5,856 nt of DNA. Source: Rhodospirillaceae bacterium UBA3470 (lineage in GTDB: Bacteria; Pseudomonadota; Alphaproteobacteria; Rhodospirillales; Casp-alpha2). The translations under genes were made by a program, and so were the position numbers. Location: NCBI GenBank assembly GCA_002378125.1, contig DFRF01000057.1:1-5856 (forward strand). Direction: 5' to 3'. Numbering within the stretch: the stretch's first letter is position 1; each line of letters opens with the position of its first letter. Shown piece by piece: positions 1 through 5,318 of this stretch. The notes below the pieces were generated by a model. The model was not told the DNA's origin. It saw nothing but the letters and a program-made list of their open reading frames with translations, and did no database searches.

Positions 1-517
1 AGTAAGGCCGGCAAAATTTGACAACCAAGTTTCTAGCCATTCCATCGGCGCATTAATAGTTATGATTTTCATCGTCGGCCAGATCAATGGGATCAAGAAA
101 GTGGCTTCACACTTCGACGTTCTACGTCAATATGCTGAAGAACTGGACTACAAAAGCCACCCACAATGTGCTCGCATTTACAACTATACATCGAGTTCTC
201 CCGTATTCGCACTATACTTGGCAGACTTTGCGACCGGAGGACGTCAATCGCGAGCGATGAAAAGCCTTTCTCCTGATAATCACTACTGGATTAACGACTG
301 GTGGACTTGGAAGCCCGTTGAGTTGAGGGATTGGGACGGCGAAGTTAGCTTTCATGAGGTTCGCAATAAATACCCTTGCTTAATCTTTCATGGCTCCAAG
401 CGTCATGGCGCGGAGCAGTTTCTGAAGATCCAAAAACCAAACCTTTTGTTCCAAACTACTTGTAGTTCAGGGCCTGAAGTCATTAAGACAGTCGGCACAT
501 CCTGCAAGCCCAGATAG
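1..517 (+). CDS. 3' end of unrecognised gene, possibly a glycosyltransferase
   Basis: The reading frame is open from the first complete codon (position 2) to a TAG at 515-517, giving 171 visible residues. An ATG at 62 lies inside this open frame and has no ribosome binding site, so I read this as a gene truncated by the window edge and not as a 151-residue protein. I do not recognise the family. Visible features are a hydrophobic stretch just before and after that ATG (SIGALIVMIFIVG), an aromatic segment (YWINDWWTWKP) near visible residues 114-124, and a late PCLIFHGSKRHG segment. A histidine-glycine-lysine segment near the C terminus occurs in several nucleotide-sugar transferases, and the neighbour is an FkbM methyltransferase, so a role in surface glycan synthesis is a guess from context. 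The gene is AT-rich (about 40-45% GC in two 60-base lines I counted) compared with the oxidoreductase further right (about 63% in one line), which hints at transfer. It converges on the methyltransferase with 57 bases between the stop codons. Confidence 0.6.
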   Translation, partial: VRPAKFDNQVSSHSIGALIVMIFIVGQINGIKKVASHFDVLRQYAEELDYKSHPQCARIYNYTSSSPVFALYLADFATGGRQSRAMKSLSPDNHYWINDWWTWKPVELRDWDGEVSFHEVRNKYPCLIFHGSKRHGAEQFLKIQKPNLLFQTTCSSGPEVIKTVGTSCKPR

Positions 518-541
518 AAAACCTAGGCCCCCCCCGAAAAG

Positions 542-552
542 CGCCAATGGCG
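542..552 (-). terminator. Weak candidate terminator after the FkbM gene
   Basis: On the minus strand, 22 bases past the methyltransferase stop, the sequence CGCC-ATT-GGCG forms a 4-bp stem with a 3-base loop and is followed by CTTTTC. The stem is short and the T-run is only four bases, so it may be weak or not a terminator at all. It lies in the 57-base space between two convergent genes, where a terminator is expected. No other hairpin is visible there. Confidence 0.22.
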
Positions 553-574
553 ATCGCATTGTTGAAATGTCTGT

Positions 575-1618
575 CTATTTTCTTCCATCAGATCCAGAAA
601 ACCGCTGATGTAGCTCACATAGGCGCTCTTCATGGCATGCAAAAATATCTATGTGTTCATCCATAAACGGACGCAGCTTTGGACTCATGGGGATCAAGGT
701 TAAGCGCCGTCGTTCTGTGGAAGGTGGTTGAGTCAAAGGCCAAATAGAATCTTCACATCCGCTATTTCGTTGCCATGCAGGTCTAAAAAATACATACCCG
801 AGTTCACCGAGGGATCTAAAAATACTCTCAGAATCCATATAATTCGTCTCAGTCGACCATGTTTCGAAAATAATGAATGGCCGAACACGGGCGATTGTCT
901 CTCTGGCGCCCTGACATACTTGAGCTTCATGACCCTCTACATCCAATTTAATGAACGTTGGATCCGGTAAGCTAAGGTCGTCCAACCTCATCGTCTGGAC
1001 GCTATGACTAACGGGCGTGGGGGCATGTATAAGCTTTGATGATCCGCTGTTGAATTCACTGACAGCCATTGGTGCCGTTCCGGACGCATGAGACAAAGCT
1101 AGGTGATGTGCTGTGATACGGCCTTCCAAACCGGCCTGAGAAATCAAAGACTGAAGATCATCAAAAGTTCCCTGCACTGGCTCAAAAGCATGGATGGGGC
1201 CTCGCCAGTTTGGGAGAACAGCCGCATGCAAAGACTCCATGCCCCAATTTGCGCCTACGTCGAAGAAAGCTTCATCTTCACGGATCAGCAACTCCAGAAG
1301 TCCCATGACCTGAGGTTCGAAAATCTGCGTTCTCTCGAAACTGTAGAGAGACGAAAAATGGAGACTACGACCATTGAACCGTAGCACCACGATCTCATCC
1401 TCTCGGCGGAATTCAATCTCTCCCGTGCCTTTAAGTCTCAAGACACGATAAGCGACGTCAAACACCCATCGGCAGGGGCGTTTCAAAATTCGTTTCGTCC
1501 ATTTGCGTTTAAATTTATGAAACCCCAACTGACGCAATCGCGCGATTAATGGTAACCGCGTAACGAAAAACGGATTCAAGGTTTTCATTTCGCGCCACGG
1601 GAATCCTAAGTCAGACAT
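575..1618 (-). CDS. FkbM-family SAM-dependent methyltransferase
   Basis: This 347-residue protein should transfer a methyl group from S-adenosylmethionine, most likely to a hydroxyl of a sugar or other glycan component, as FkbM-type enzymes do. The Rossmann-type methyltransferase core is clear: motif I FFDVGANWG at residues 118-126, the acidic end of the second strand at HAFEP (143-147), and the family signature FIKLDVEGHE at 222-231 followed by FIIFE (248-252). The first ~115 residues are not part of the core and include a strongly basic stretch at 33-51 (FHKFKRKWTKRILKRPCRW), which could contact membrane or nucleic acid; no signal peptide or membrane helix is evident. The ATG at 1618 is supported by GAGAG seven bases upstream. 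The gene stands alone on its strand, converges on the glycosyltransferase-like fragment and diverges from the oxidoreductase. Its exact substrate cannot be read from sequence. Composition is more AT-rich than the right-hand genes. Confidence 0.9.
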   Translation of the reverse strand: MSDLGFPWREMKTLNPFFVTRLPLIARLRQLGFHKFKRKWTKRILKRPCRWVFDVAYRVLRLKGTGEIEFRREDEIVVLRFNGRSLHFSSLYSFERTQIFEPQVMGLLELLIREDEAFFDVGANWGMESLHAAVLPNWRGPIHAFEPVQGTFDDLQSLISQAGLEGRITAHHLALSHASGTAPMAVSEFNSGSSKLIHAPTPVSHSVQTMRLDDLSLPDPTFIKLDVEGHEAQVCQGARETIARVRPFIIFETWSTETNYMDSESIFRSLGELGYVFFRPAWQRNSGCEDSIWPLTQPPSTERRRLTLIPMSPKLRPFMDEHIDIFACHEERLCELHQRFSGSDGRK

Positions 1619-1832
1619 AAAGAAACTCTCATAACAAATTGAAATTTATACTATTTCACTACCTACATCTATTGAGTGAGGCTGGCATCAAACCAACAAG
1701 CCAATTTATATGCTGAAGCTAAAAGCTCACATGCTAGACAGTGGCAAACAAGCATCTCAATGATGAGAACCTCCGCATATTCATGATCGATGCAGCAACA
1801 CTACAAATTCGCATGCCATAGCGCGCTTTGGC

Positions 1833-1861
1833 TATTCAATCAGCCTGTAGGCTCCTATAAT
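1833..1861 (+). promoter_or_regulatory. Candidate sigma-70-type promoter for the oxidoreductase
   Basis: A perfect -10 hexamer TATAAT lies at 1856-1861, preceded at 17-base spacing by a poor -35 (TATTCA, 1833-1838). A better-looking TTGGCT at 1828-1833 is 22 bases away, which is too far for a standard promoter. The spacer contains an inverted repeat AGCCT-GT-AGGCT (1842-1853), placed where a repressor or activator could act. A start near 1868 would give a leader of roughly 108 bases before the ATG at 1976. The -10 match is direct observation; promoter activity is inference. Confidence 0.4.
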
Positions 1862-1940
1862 CCGCATTCCTCAGAGCGATCTTGAACCTTGCTTTCGCGG
1901 GGTGAAGAGGGCGCTAAATAGAGAAAGTAAACAAAATCAA

Positions 1941-1957
1941 TGCCCTGCATACGGGCA
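1941..1957 (+). promoter_or_regulatory. Small hairpin just before the ribosome binding site
   Basis: TGCCC at 1941-1945 and GGGCA at 1953-1957 are perfectly complementary across a 7-base loop. The hairpin ends three bases before the AGGAGA ribosome binding site of the oxidoreductase. It could tune ribosome access or mRNA stability. With 5-bp arms it could also be chance. Confidence 0.3.
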
Positions 1958-1960
1958 CTA

Positions 1961-1966
1961 AGGAGA
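1961..1966 (+). promoter_or_regulatory. Ribosome binding site that fixes the oxidoreductase start
   Basis: AGGAGA is nine bases upstream of the ATG at 1976. It selects that ATG over the in-frame ATG at 1940, and the resulting protein begins MTKTAFIGLGVMG, as expected for a Rossmann-fold dehydrogenase. Confidence 0.8.
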
Positions 1967-1975
1967 CCATTTTCC

Positions 1976-2845
1976 ATGACGAAGACAGCATTCATCGGCC
2001 TCGGCGTAATGGGCTATCCTATGGCCGGCCACAAGGCCGCCAAAGGCCACGACGTAACCGTGTTCAACCGGACCACGGCGAAGGCGGAACAATGGGTTGG
2101 TGAACATGGCGGCGGTTTTGCTGCAACACCGCGGGAAGCCGTGGAAGGGGTGGACGTGGTTTGTGCCTGCGTCGGCAATGACGACGACCTCCGCAGCGTC
2201 ACCTACGGTGATAACGGTATTCTGACCGGTATGAAAGAAGGCGCGATTTTTGTCGATCATACGACGGCTTCAGCCAACGTCGCCCGCGAAATTGGCGAAA
2301 AGGCTGCCAGTATGGGACTTCGGTTCGTTGATGCGCCTGTCTCGGGCGGGCAGGCCGGTGCTGAAAACGGCGTCCTGACCGTGATGTGTGGCGGTGACGA
2401 AGCTACGTTTGAAGCCGCGAAACCCGTGATGGACTGCTATGCCCAGGCGGTCACTCACCTTGGTCCGGTGGGCAGCGGCCAATTGTGTAAAATGGTTAAT
2501 CAAATCTGTATTGCCGGGCTCGTTCAGGGCCTTGCCGAGGGTGTCAACTTCGGTACCAAGGCTGGTCTGGATATGAAAAAAGTTATCGGTGTTATTTCCA
2601 AAGGCGCCGCACAGTCCTGGCAGATGGAAAACCGGGCCCACACCATGATTGATGATGAATTCGACTTCGGTTTCGCTGTCGACTGGATGCGGAAAGATCT
2701 TGGAATTTGTTTCGAGGAAGCCCGGAACAATGGTGCACGGTTGCCAGTCACGGCCCTTGTTGACCAGTTCTACGCCGGTATTCAGGCAAAACGTGGAAAT
2801 CGTTGGGATACGTCCAGCCTGCTTCGTAACCTGACCCGAGACTAA
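1976..2845 (+). CDS. NAD(P)-dependent oxidoreductase, beta-hydroxyacid dehydrogenase (3-hydroxyisobutyrate dehydrogenase) family
   Basis: This soluble 289-residue enzyme, of normal family length, should interconvert a beta-hydroxyacid (for example 3-hydroxyisobutyrate, tartronate semialdehyde/glycerate or a related short acid) and its aldehyde or ketone. The N-terminal Rossmann domain carries GLGVMG (residues 8-13). NRT at 31-33, after the second strand, has arginine instead of an acidic residue, which in this family favours NADP(H). The substrate-binding signature DAPVSGG is at 119-125, and the catalytic lysine is K172 in GSGQLCKMVNQ (166-176). The all-helical C-terminal domain includes SWQMENRA (214-221) and MRKDLG (238-243), where K240 and D241 match conserved positions. 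The 1976 start is chosen from the AGGAGA site; the upstream ATG at 1940 adds residues that do not fit the family. It is a single-gene unit convergent with mazG. The exact substrate (glyoxylate/succinic semialdehyde reductase, GarR-like or HIBADH-like) cannot be settled from motifs alone. Confidence 0.93.
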   Translation: MTKTAFIGLGVMGYPMAGHKAAKGHDVTVFNRTTAKAEQWVGEHGGGFAATPREAVEGVDVVCACVGNDDDLRSVTYGDNGILTGMKEGAIFVDHTTASANVAREIGEKAASMGLRFVDAPVSGGQAGAENGVLTVMCGGDEATFEAAKPVMDCYAQAVTHLGPVGSGQLCKMVNQICIAGLVQGLAEGVNFGTKAGLDMKKVIGVISKGAAQSWQMENRAHTMIDDEFDFGFAVDWMRKDLGICFEEARNNGARLPVTALVDQFYAGIQAKRGNRWDTSSLLRNLTRD

Positions 2846-2954
2846 TATTTGACTTTTCGTGTCGCGATTGATGGATCGGCAGATAAAAGCCGCTGAGCAT
2901 GCTAAACAGGACCGTAAGCGCGGCGGCGCGGCGGATCGAAGCGTTTGAACAGGA

Positions 2955-3758
2955 TCATTCCGCCGCCTCTCGTAGGGCGGCCTTAACCTGCTCCCAGGCG
3001 TCTTCCATCTCGGTCACTTCAAGCGCCTGCATTTGCTGCCCACGGTCGTGAAAATGAGCTTCCATAGCGCGGAACCGGCGCTCAAACTTTTCATTGCCCC
3101 GCCGTAAAGCCGTTTCTGGATCCACGCCCCATTTCCTCGCCAGATTCGCACACGTGAACAACAAATCACCAATTTCCTCGGCCATGGCGTCCATGGCACC
3201 ATCTGACGCATTTTCTTTTTCGGCTTCGATTTCCTCGATTTCCTCCCGGATTTTATCCATAACTTGGTCAGGATATTCCCAGTCAAAGCCGACACGTGCC
3301 GCGCGTTTTTGGAGTTTCTCGGCCCGGGTCAGAGCGGGAAGGGCCACTGGAACGTCTGCGAGAACGCTCTTATCCGGGTTCTTGGCACGTTCCTTCGCCT
3401 TCATATCCTCCCACGCGTTGGTTTGCGCGTCGGCGGATGTAATCATCGAGTTCCCAAAAACATGGGGATGGCGGCGAACCATCTTCTCCGAGACCCCATC
3501 CACCACATCCTCATAAGTGAAGTGTCCAGCCTCGGCTGCCATCTGGGCGTGAAAGACCACCTGAAACAATAAATCACCCAGTTCCGACTTCAGATCATCC
3601 ATGTTGCCTCTGGAGATCGCATCGGCGACCTCATAGGCTTCTTCAATCGTATAGGGGGCGATCGTATGAAAGTCCTGTTCGACATCCCAAGGACAGCCTT
3701 GAGTCGGATCCCTAAGTTTCTCCATGATCTCCAAGAGGCGGTTGGTATTCGCGCTCAT
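2955..3758 (-). CDS. mazG: Nucleoside triphosphate pyrophosphohydrolase MazG
   Basis: MazG hydrolyses (d)NTPs to the monophosphate and pyrophosphate in the cytoplasm, cleansing the pool of non-canonical nucleotides; in E. coli it also affects ppGpp-linked stress survival. The 267-residue protein has the usual two-domain length. The start MSANTNRLLEIMEKLRDP followed by GCPWD (21-25) matches the canonical MazG N terminus and supports the ATG at 3758, although the ribosome binding site is poor. The first catalytic helix pair shows EEAYEV (39-44) and ELGDLL (59-64), the EExxE and ExxD metal-binding pattern. The second copy shows EEIEEIEAE (172-180) and EEIGDLL (194-200), then the typical tail ALRRGNEKFERRF (217-229). 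Both sets of acidic residues are intact. It lies downstream of the TatD and MBL genes on the same strand but 780 bases away, so it probably has its own promoter. It converges on the oxidoreductase across 109 bases with no clear terminator. Confidence 0.96.
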   Translation of the reverse strand: MSANTNRLLEIMEKLRDPTQGCPWDVEQDFHTIAPYTIEEAYEVADAISRGNMDDLKSELGDLLFQVVFHAQMAAEAGHFTYEDVVDGVSEKMVRRHPHVFGNSMITSADAQTNAWEDMKAKERAKNPDKSVLADVPVALPALTRAEKLQKRAARVGFDWEYPDQVMDKIREEIEEIEAEKENASDGAMDAMAEEIGDLLFTCANLARKWGVDPETALRRGNEKFERRFRAMEAHFHDRGQQMQALEVTEMEDAWEQVKAALREAAE

Positions 3759-3836
3759 TCACTCGGCATCCCGGTATTTCTGAGGTTAAATGTTCCGCAA
3801 AGTTAACGGCTTGACTGGCGGTCGGGAAGCGGAAAG

Positions 3837-3853
3837 AGACCACAATTTGGTCT
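3837..3853. repeat. Inverted repeat upstream of mazG
   Basis: AGACCA (3837-3842) and TGGTCT (3848-3853) are perfectly complementary around CAATT, about 80-95 bases upstream of the mazG start. The spacing and symmetry would suit a dimeric regulator or a small hairpin in the mazG leader. No matching regulator is present in the window. Confidence 0.35.
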
Positions 3854-3876
3854 ATTTTAGTAAAAAAGCCGATTAC

Positions 3877-3888
3877 TCTACTAGTAGA
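3877..3888. repeat. Perfect 12-bp palindrome TCTACTAGTAGA
   Basis: The 12 bases are identical to their own reverse complement and lie about 120 bases upstream of the mazG start, near the other inverted repeat. It is an operator-like site by symmetry only. Confidence 0.35.
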
Positions 3889-4200
3889 TATTCTTTTAAG
3901 AAACATCGCCCAGTTTTTGTTCCCGGTGGGTCATATAACTCTCTTGAGCTCGGCTTTAACTGTTGTTGCGTGTACTTGTTACTAACGTGCCCTTACACGC
4001 GCCCTCAACTGCTTAAACTCCACCGCATATCGACGAAACCCTCTGTGAGTTCAAATTGAAACCTCTTTAACACAACACCAAGTACCGGAGGGTTGTAGGC
4101 CAATTGTGATCTTAATCAGTCCCAATAAAAGTCTATGATCCTCGAAGCCACGGGGCGTCCTAATACATGGCAAACCGTGATTTGGATGATTTCGCCAGGG

Positions 4201-4212
4201 ACGATATATCGT
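4201..4212. repeat. Perfect 12-bp palindrome ACGATATATCGT
   Basis: This stretch equals its own reverse complement over all 12 bases. It lies in the middle of the non-coding gap, far from either flanking gene start. Its role is unknown; it could be a protein-binding site for an unannotated transcript. Confidence 0.35.
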
Positions 4213-4260
4213 ATGTGCGTGTCCTCAACGATTTAAAACATTACACAGACTAAATTCGCC

Positions 4261-4284
4261 TAGAGGCAAAGCAGAGTGCCTCTA
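4261..4284. repeat. Perfect 8-bp stem-loop
   Basis: TAGAGGCA (4261-4268) and TGCCTCTA (4277-4284) pair perfectly across an 8-base loop (AAGCAGAG). Neither strand has a T-run straight after the stem, so it is not a standard intrinsic terminator. It sits at the edge of the AT-rich island, about 255 bases past the MBL gene stop. It may be part of a structured RNA, a processing or stabilising hairpin at a transcript end, or a binding site. Confidence 0.45.
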
Positions 4285-4400
4285 TGTATTTGGATAAATC
4301 GCATAATGTATATTATGTAAAAATATTTATTCTTTATGTTTTTCAATAATTTATATAAATTTTATTATGCATATTTGTCGCAATAAATTACTATAAAATC
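4285..4400. other. AT-rich island with nested palindromes
   Basis: By hand count, 4291-4380 has 15 G or C in 90 bases and 4311-4360 has only 4 in 50, against roughly 55-60% in nearby genes. It includes CATAAT-GTAT-ATTATG (4302-4317), the perfect 14-bp palindrome AATTTATATAAATT (4348-4361), and a GCATAAT/ATTATGC pair at 4301-4307 and 4364-4370. Such DNA is easily melted and bent and is often a promoter-rich or silenced (H-NS/MucR-type) region. AT-rich palindromes also arise readily by chance. Confidence 0.5.
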
Positions 4401-4538
4401 AGCAGAAACGGCGGCATGGCTCCTCGCCACATAGCGTTCGGGGTTTGAGTTTCTACAGAAATTGGTGGGCAAACATCCCGCCCCTCGCGGCGTGCCAAGT
4501 TGGTACTATTATGTCGTTGAAATTGAATTTCTCGATCG

Positions 4539-5318
4539 TCAATCGGGCACGTCGAAGGCCATCCCATCGTAGGCGGCAAAGACCCCTTCCGGCAATTCGG
4601 CACTCAAAACACCGTAATCCAAATCCGGTCCGAGATGCGATAGTATGGCTCGTTTCGGTTTCAATCGATCGATCCATTCGAGCGCTTTGGCTACATGGAC
4701 ATGGGTCCCATGCGCGTGATTGGTGAAGCTGCCGATTATCCATGTGTGGACGCCAGCCAACACCTCGAAGCCCGCTTCGGGCAAGTTTACCAAATCCGTC
4801 GAGTACCCAAAATTGCCGATCCGGTAGCCCAACGTCCGTGAAAACCCATGATCCTGGTCGAACACGGTGATGTCGATTTCATCGATACGGAATGTCTCAC
4901 CGGCGCATATGGTCGTTGGAACAAGGACTGGTTTGTAATAATGGCTAGCGCCTTCCGCCAACGGGGTCAGCGCGTAGTTAAAGCGGTCCTTGATCGCCTT
5001 CAATGTCTGCTGATCGCAATAGATGTCTAAGGGCGCGTGCATAGCCCGATTGATTCCTCGCAGATCATCCAGGCCATTAAGATGATCCGCATGGGCATGC
5101 GTGAAGAAAACGCCATCCAAATGCCGGATATCCGCGCTCAAAAGCTGCTGGCGGAGATCGGGCGAAGTATCAAAAAGATACGTCTTTCCAGCTACCTCCA
5201 GGAGCACGCAGGGCCGCGTTCTTCGATTCTTACGATTATCTGGGTCACAAGCGCCCCAACCGACACCCACGACCGGCACACCGCCGGAACTGCCGCTGCC
5301 CAGAATGGAGACCTTCAT
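4539..5318 (-). CDS. MBL-fold metallo-hydrolase, PhnP-like
   Basis: This 259-residue cytoplasmic metallo-beta-lactamase-fold enzyme belongs to the group related to PhnP, a phosphodiesterase that opens cyclic ribose phosphates; the substrate of this version is unknown. A full set of metal ligands is visible: HAHADH (H74, H76, D78, H79), H157 in DQDHGFS, D175 in YSTDLVNLPE, and H228 in AILSHLGPD. The N terminus MKVSILGSGSSGGVP and the WGACDPDNRKNRR segment (21-33) are typical of the family, as is the late AYDGM (249-253). The usual acidic and basic residues after the WI(I/V) strand (D-A-L-R in typical members) are replaced by GSFT at 196-199. The start overlaps the TatD stop codon as ATGA (5315-5318) and there is no ribosome binding site in front, so translation is probably coupled to TatD. 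No convincing terminator follows it. Confidence 0.94.
   Translation of the reverse strand: MKVSILGSGSSGGVPVVGVGWGACDPDNRKNRRTRPCVLLEVAGKTYLFDTSPDLRQQLLSADIRHLDGVFFTHAHADHLNGLDDLRGINRAMHAPLDIYCDQQTLKAIKDRFNYALTPLAEGASHYYKPVLVPTTICAGETFRIDEIDITVFDQDHGFSRTLGYRIGNFGYSTDLVNLPEAGFEVLAGVHTWIIGSFTNHAHGTHVHVAKALEWIDRLKPKRAILSHLGPDLDYGVLSAELPEGVFAAYDGMAFDVPD

Larger units (their letters stand above)
1619..1975. other. Divergent intergenic region
   Basis: These 357 bases separate the minus-strand methyltransferase from the plus-strand oxidoreductase and should hold promoters for both. For the oxidoreductase there is a perfect TATAAT at 1856-1861 (listed separately). For the methyltransferase the only candidate is a minus-strand TATAAA (plus strand TTTATA, 1645-1650), which has no convincing -35 partner. 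An in-frame upstream ATG at 1940 would lengthen the oxidoreductase by 12 residues, but it lacks a ribosome binding site. I see no credible small gene or RNA gene here. Confidence 0.5.
3759..4538. other. 780-base intergenic gap with AT-rich island and palindromes
   Basis: No convincing gene lies between mazG and the MBL-fold gene. Open frames here (for example 3790-4059 plus and 3712-3906 minus) are mutually antisense, lack ribosome binding sites and show no family I recognise. The gap has three parts. A mixed-composition stretch near mazG holds two symmetric sites (3837-3853, 3877-3888). A middle stretch holds a 12-bp palindrome (4201-4212) and a strong hairpin (4261-4284). An AT-rich island at about 4285-4400 follows. 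The region could hold the mazG promoter, an unannotated small RNA, or the remains of an inserted and decayed element. I find no transposase remnant and no terminal inverted repeats that would prove insertion. Confidence 0.6.

Noticed and set aside
528..535. Run of eight C bases between the convergent left-hand genes, a possible phase-variation tract
   Set aside because: It lies after both stop codons, so slippage would not alter either protein, and it is not placed in a promoter spacer I can identify.
1940..1975. Upstream ATG that would extend the oxidoreductase by 12 residues
   Set aside because: There is no ribosome binding site before it, whereas AGGAGA fits the ATG at 1976, and the shorter protein starts as the family does.
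2877..2892. CGGC-N8-GCCG as a terminator between the oxidoreductase and mazG
   Set aside because: The stem is only 4 bp, the loop is A-rich and no T-run follows on either strand.
3094..3516. Long open frame antisense to mazG
   Set aside because: It is a shadow of the clear mazG coding frame, with low-complexity serine/alanine-rich translation and no start signal.
3790..4059. 89-residue plus-strand open frame in the gap
   Set aside because: It has no ribosome binding site, an unnatural cysteine- and serine-rich composition and no family resemblance, and it is antisense to the mazG upstream region.
4159..4173. Stretch CCTAATACATGG resembling the start of 16S rRNA
   Set aside because: The similarity is limited to about a dozen bases and the flanking sequence does not match rRNA, so it is chance.
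4135..4236. 33-residue plus-strand frame in the gap starting at an ATG
   Set aside because: There is no ribosome binding site, it is too short to judge, and it resembles nothing I recognise.
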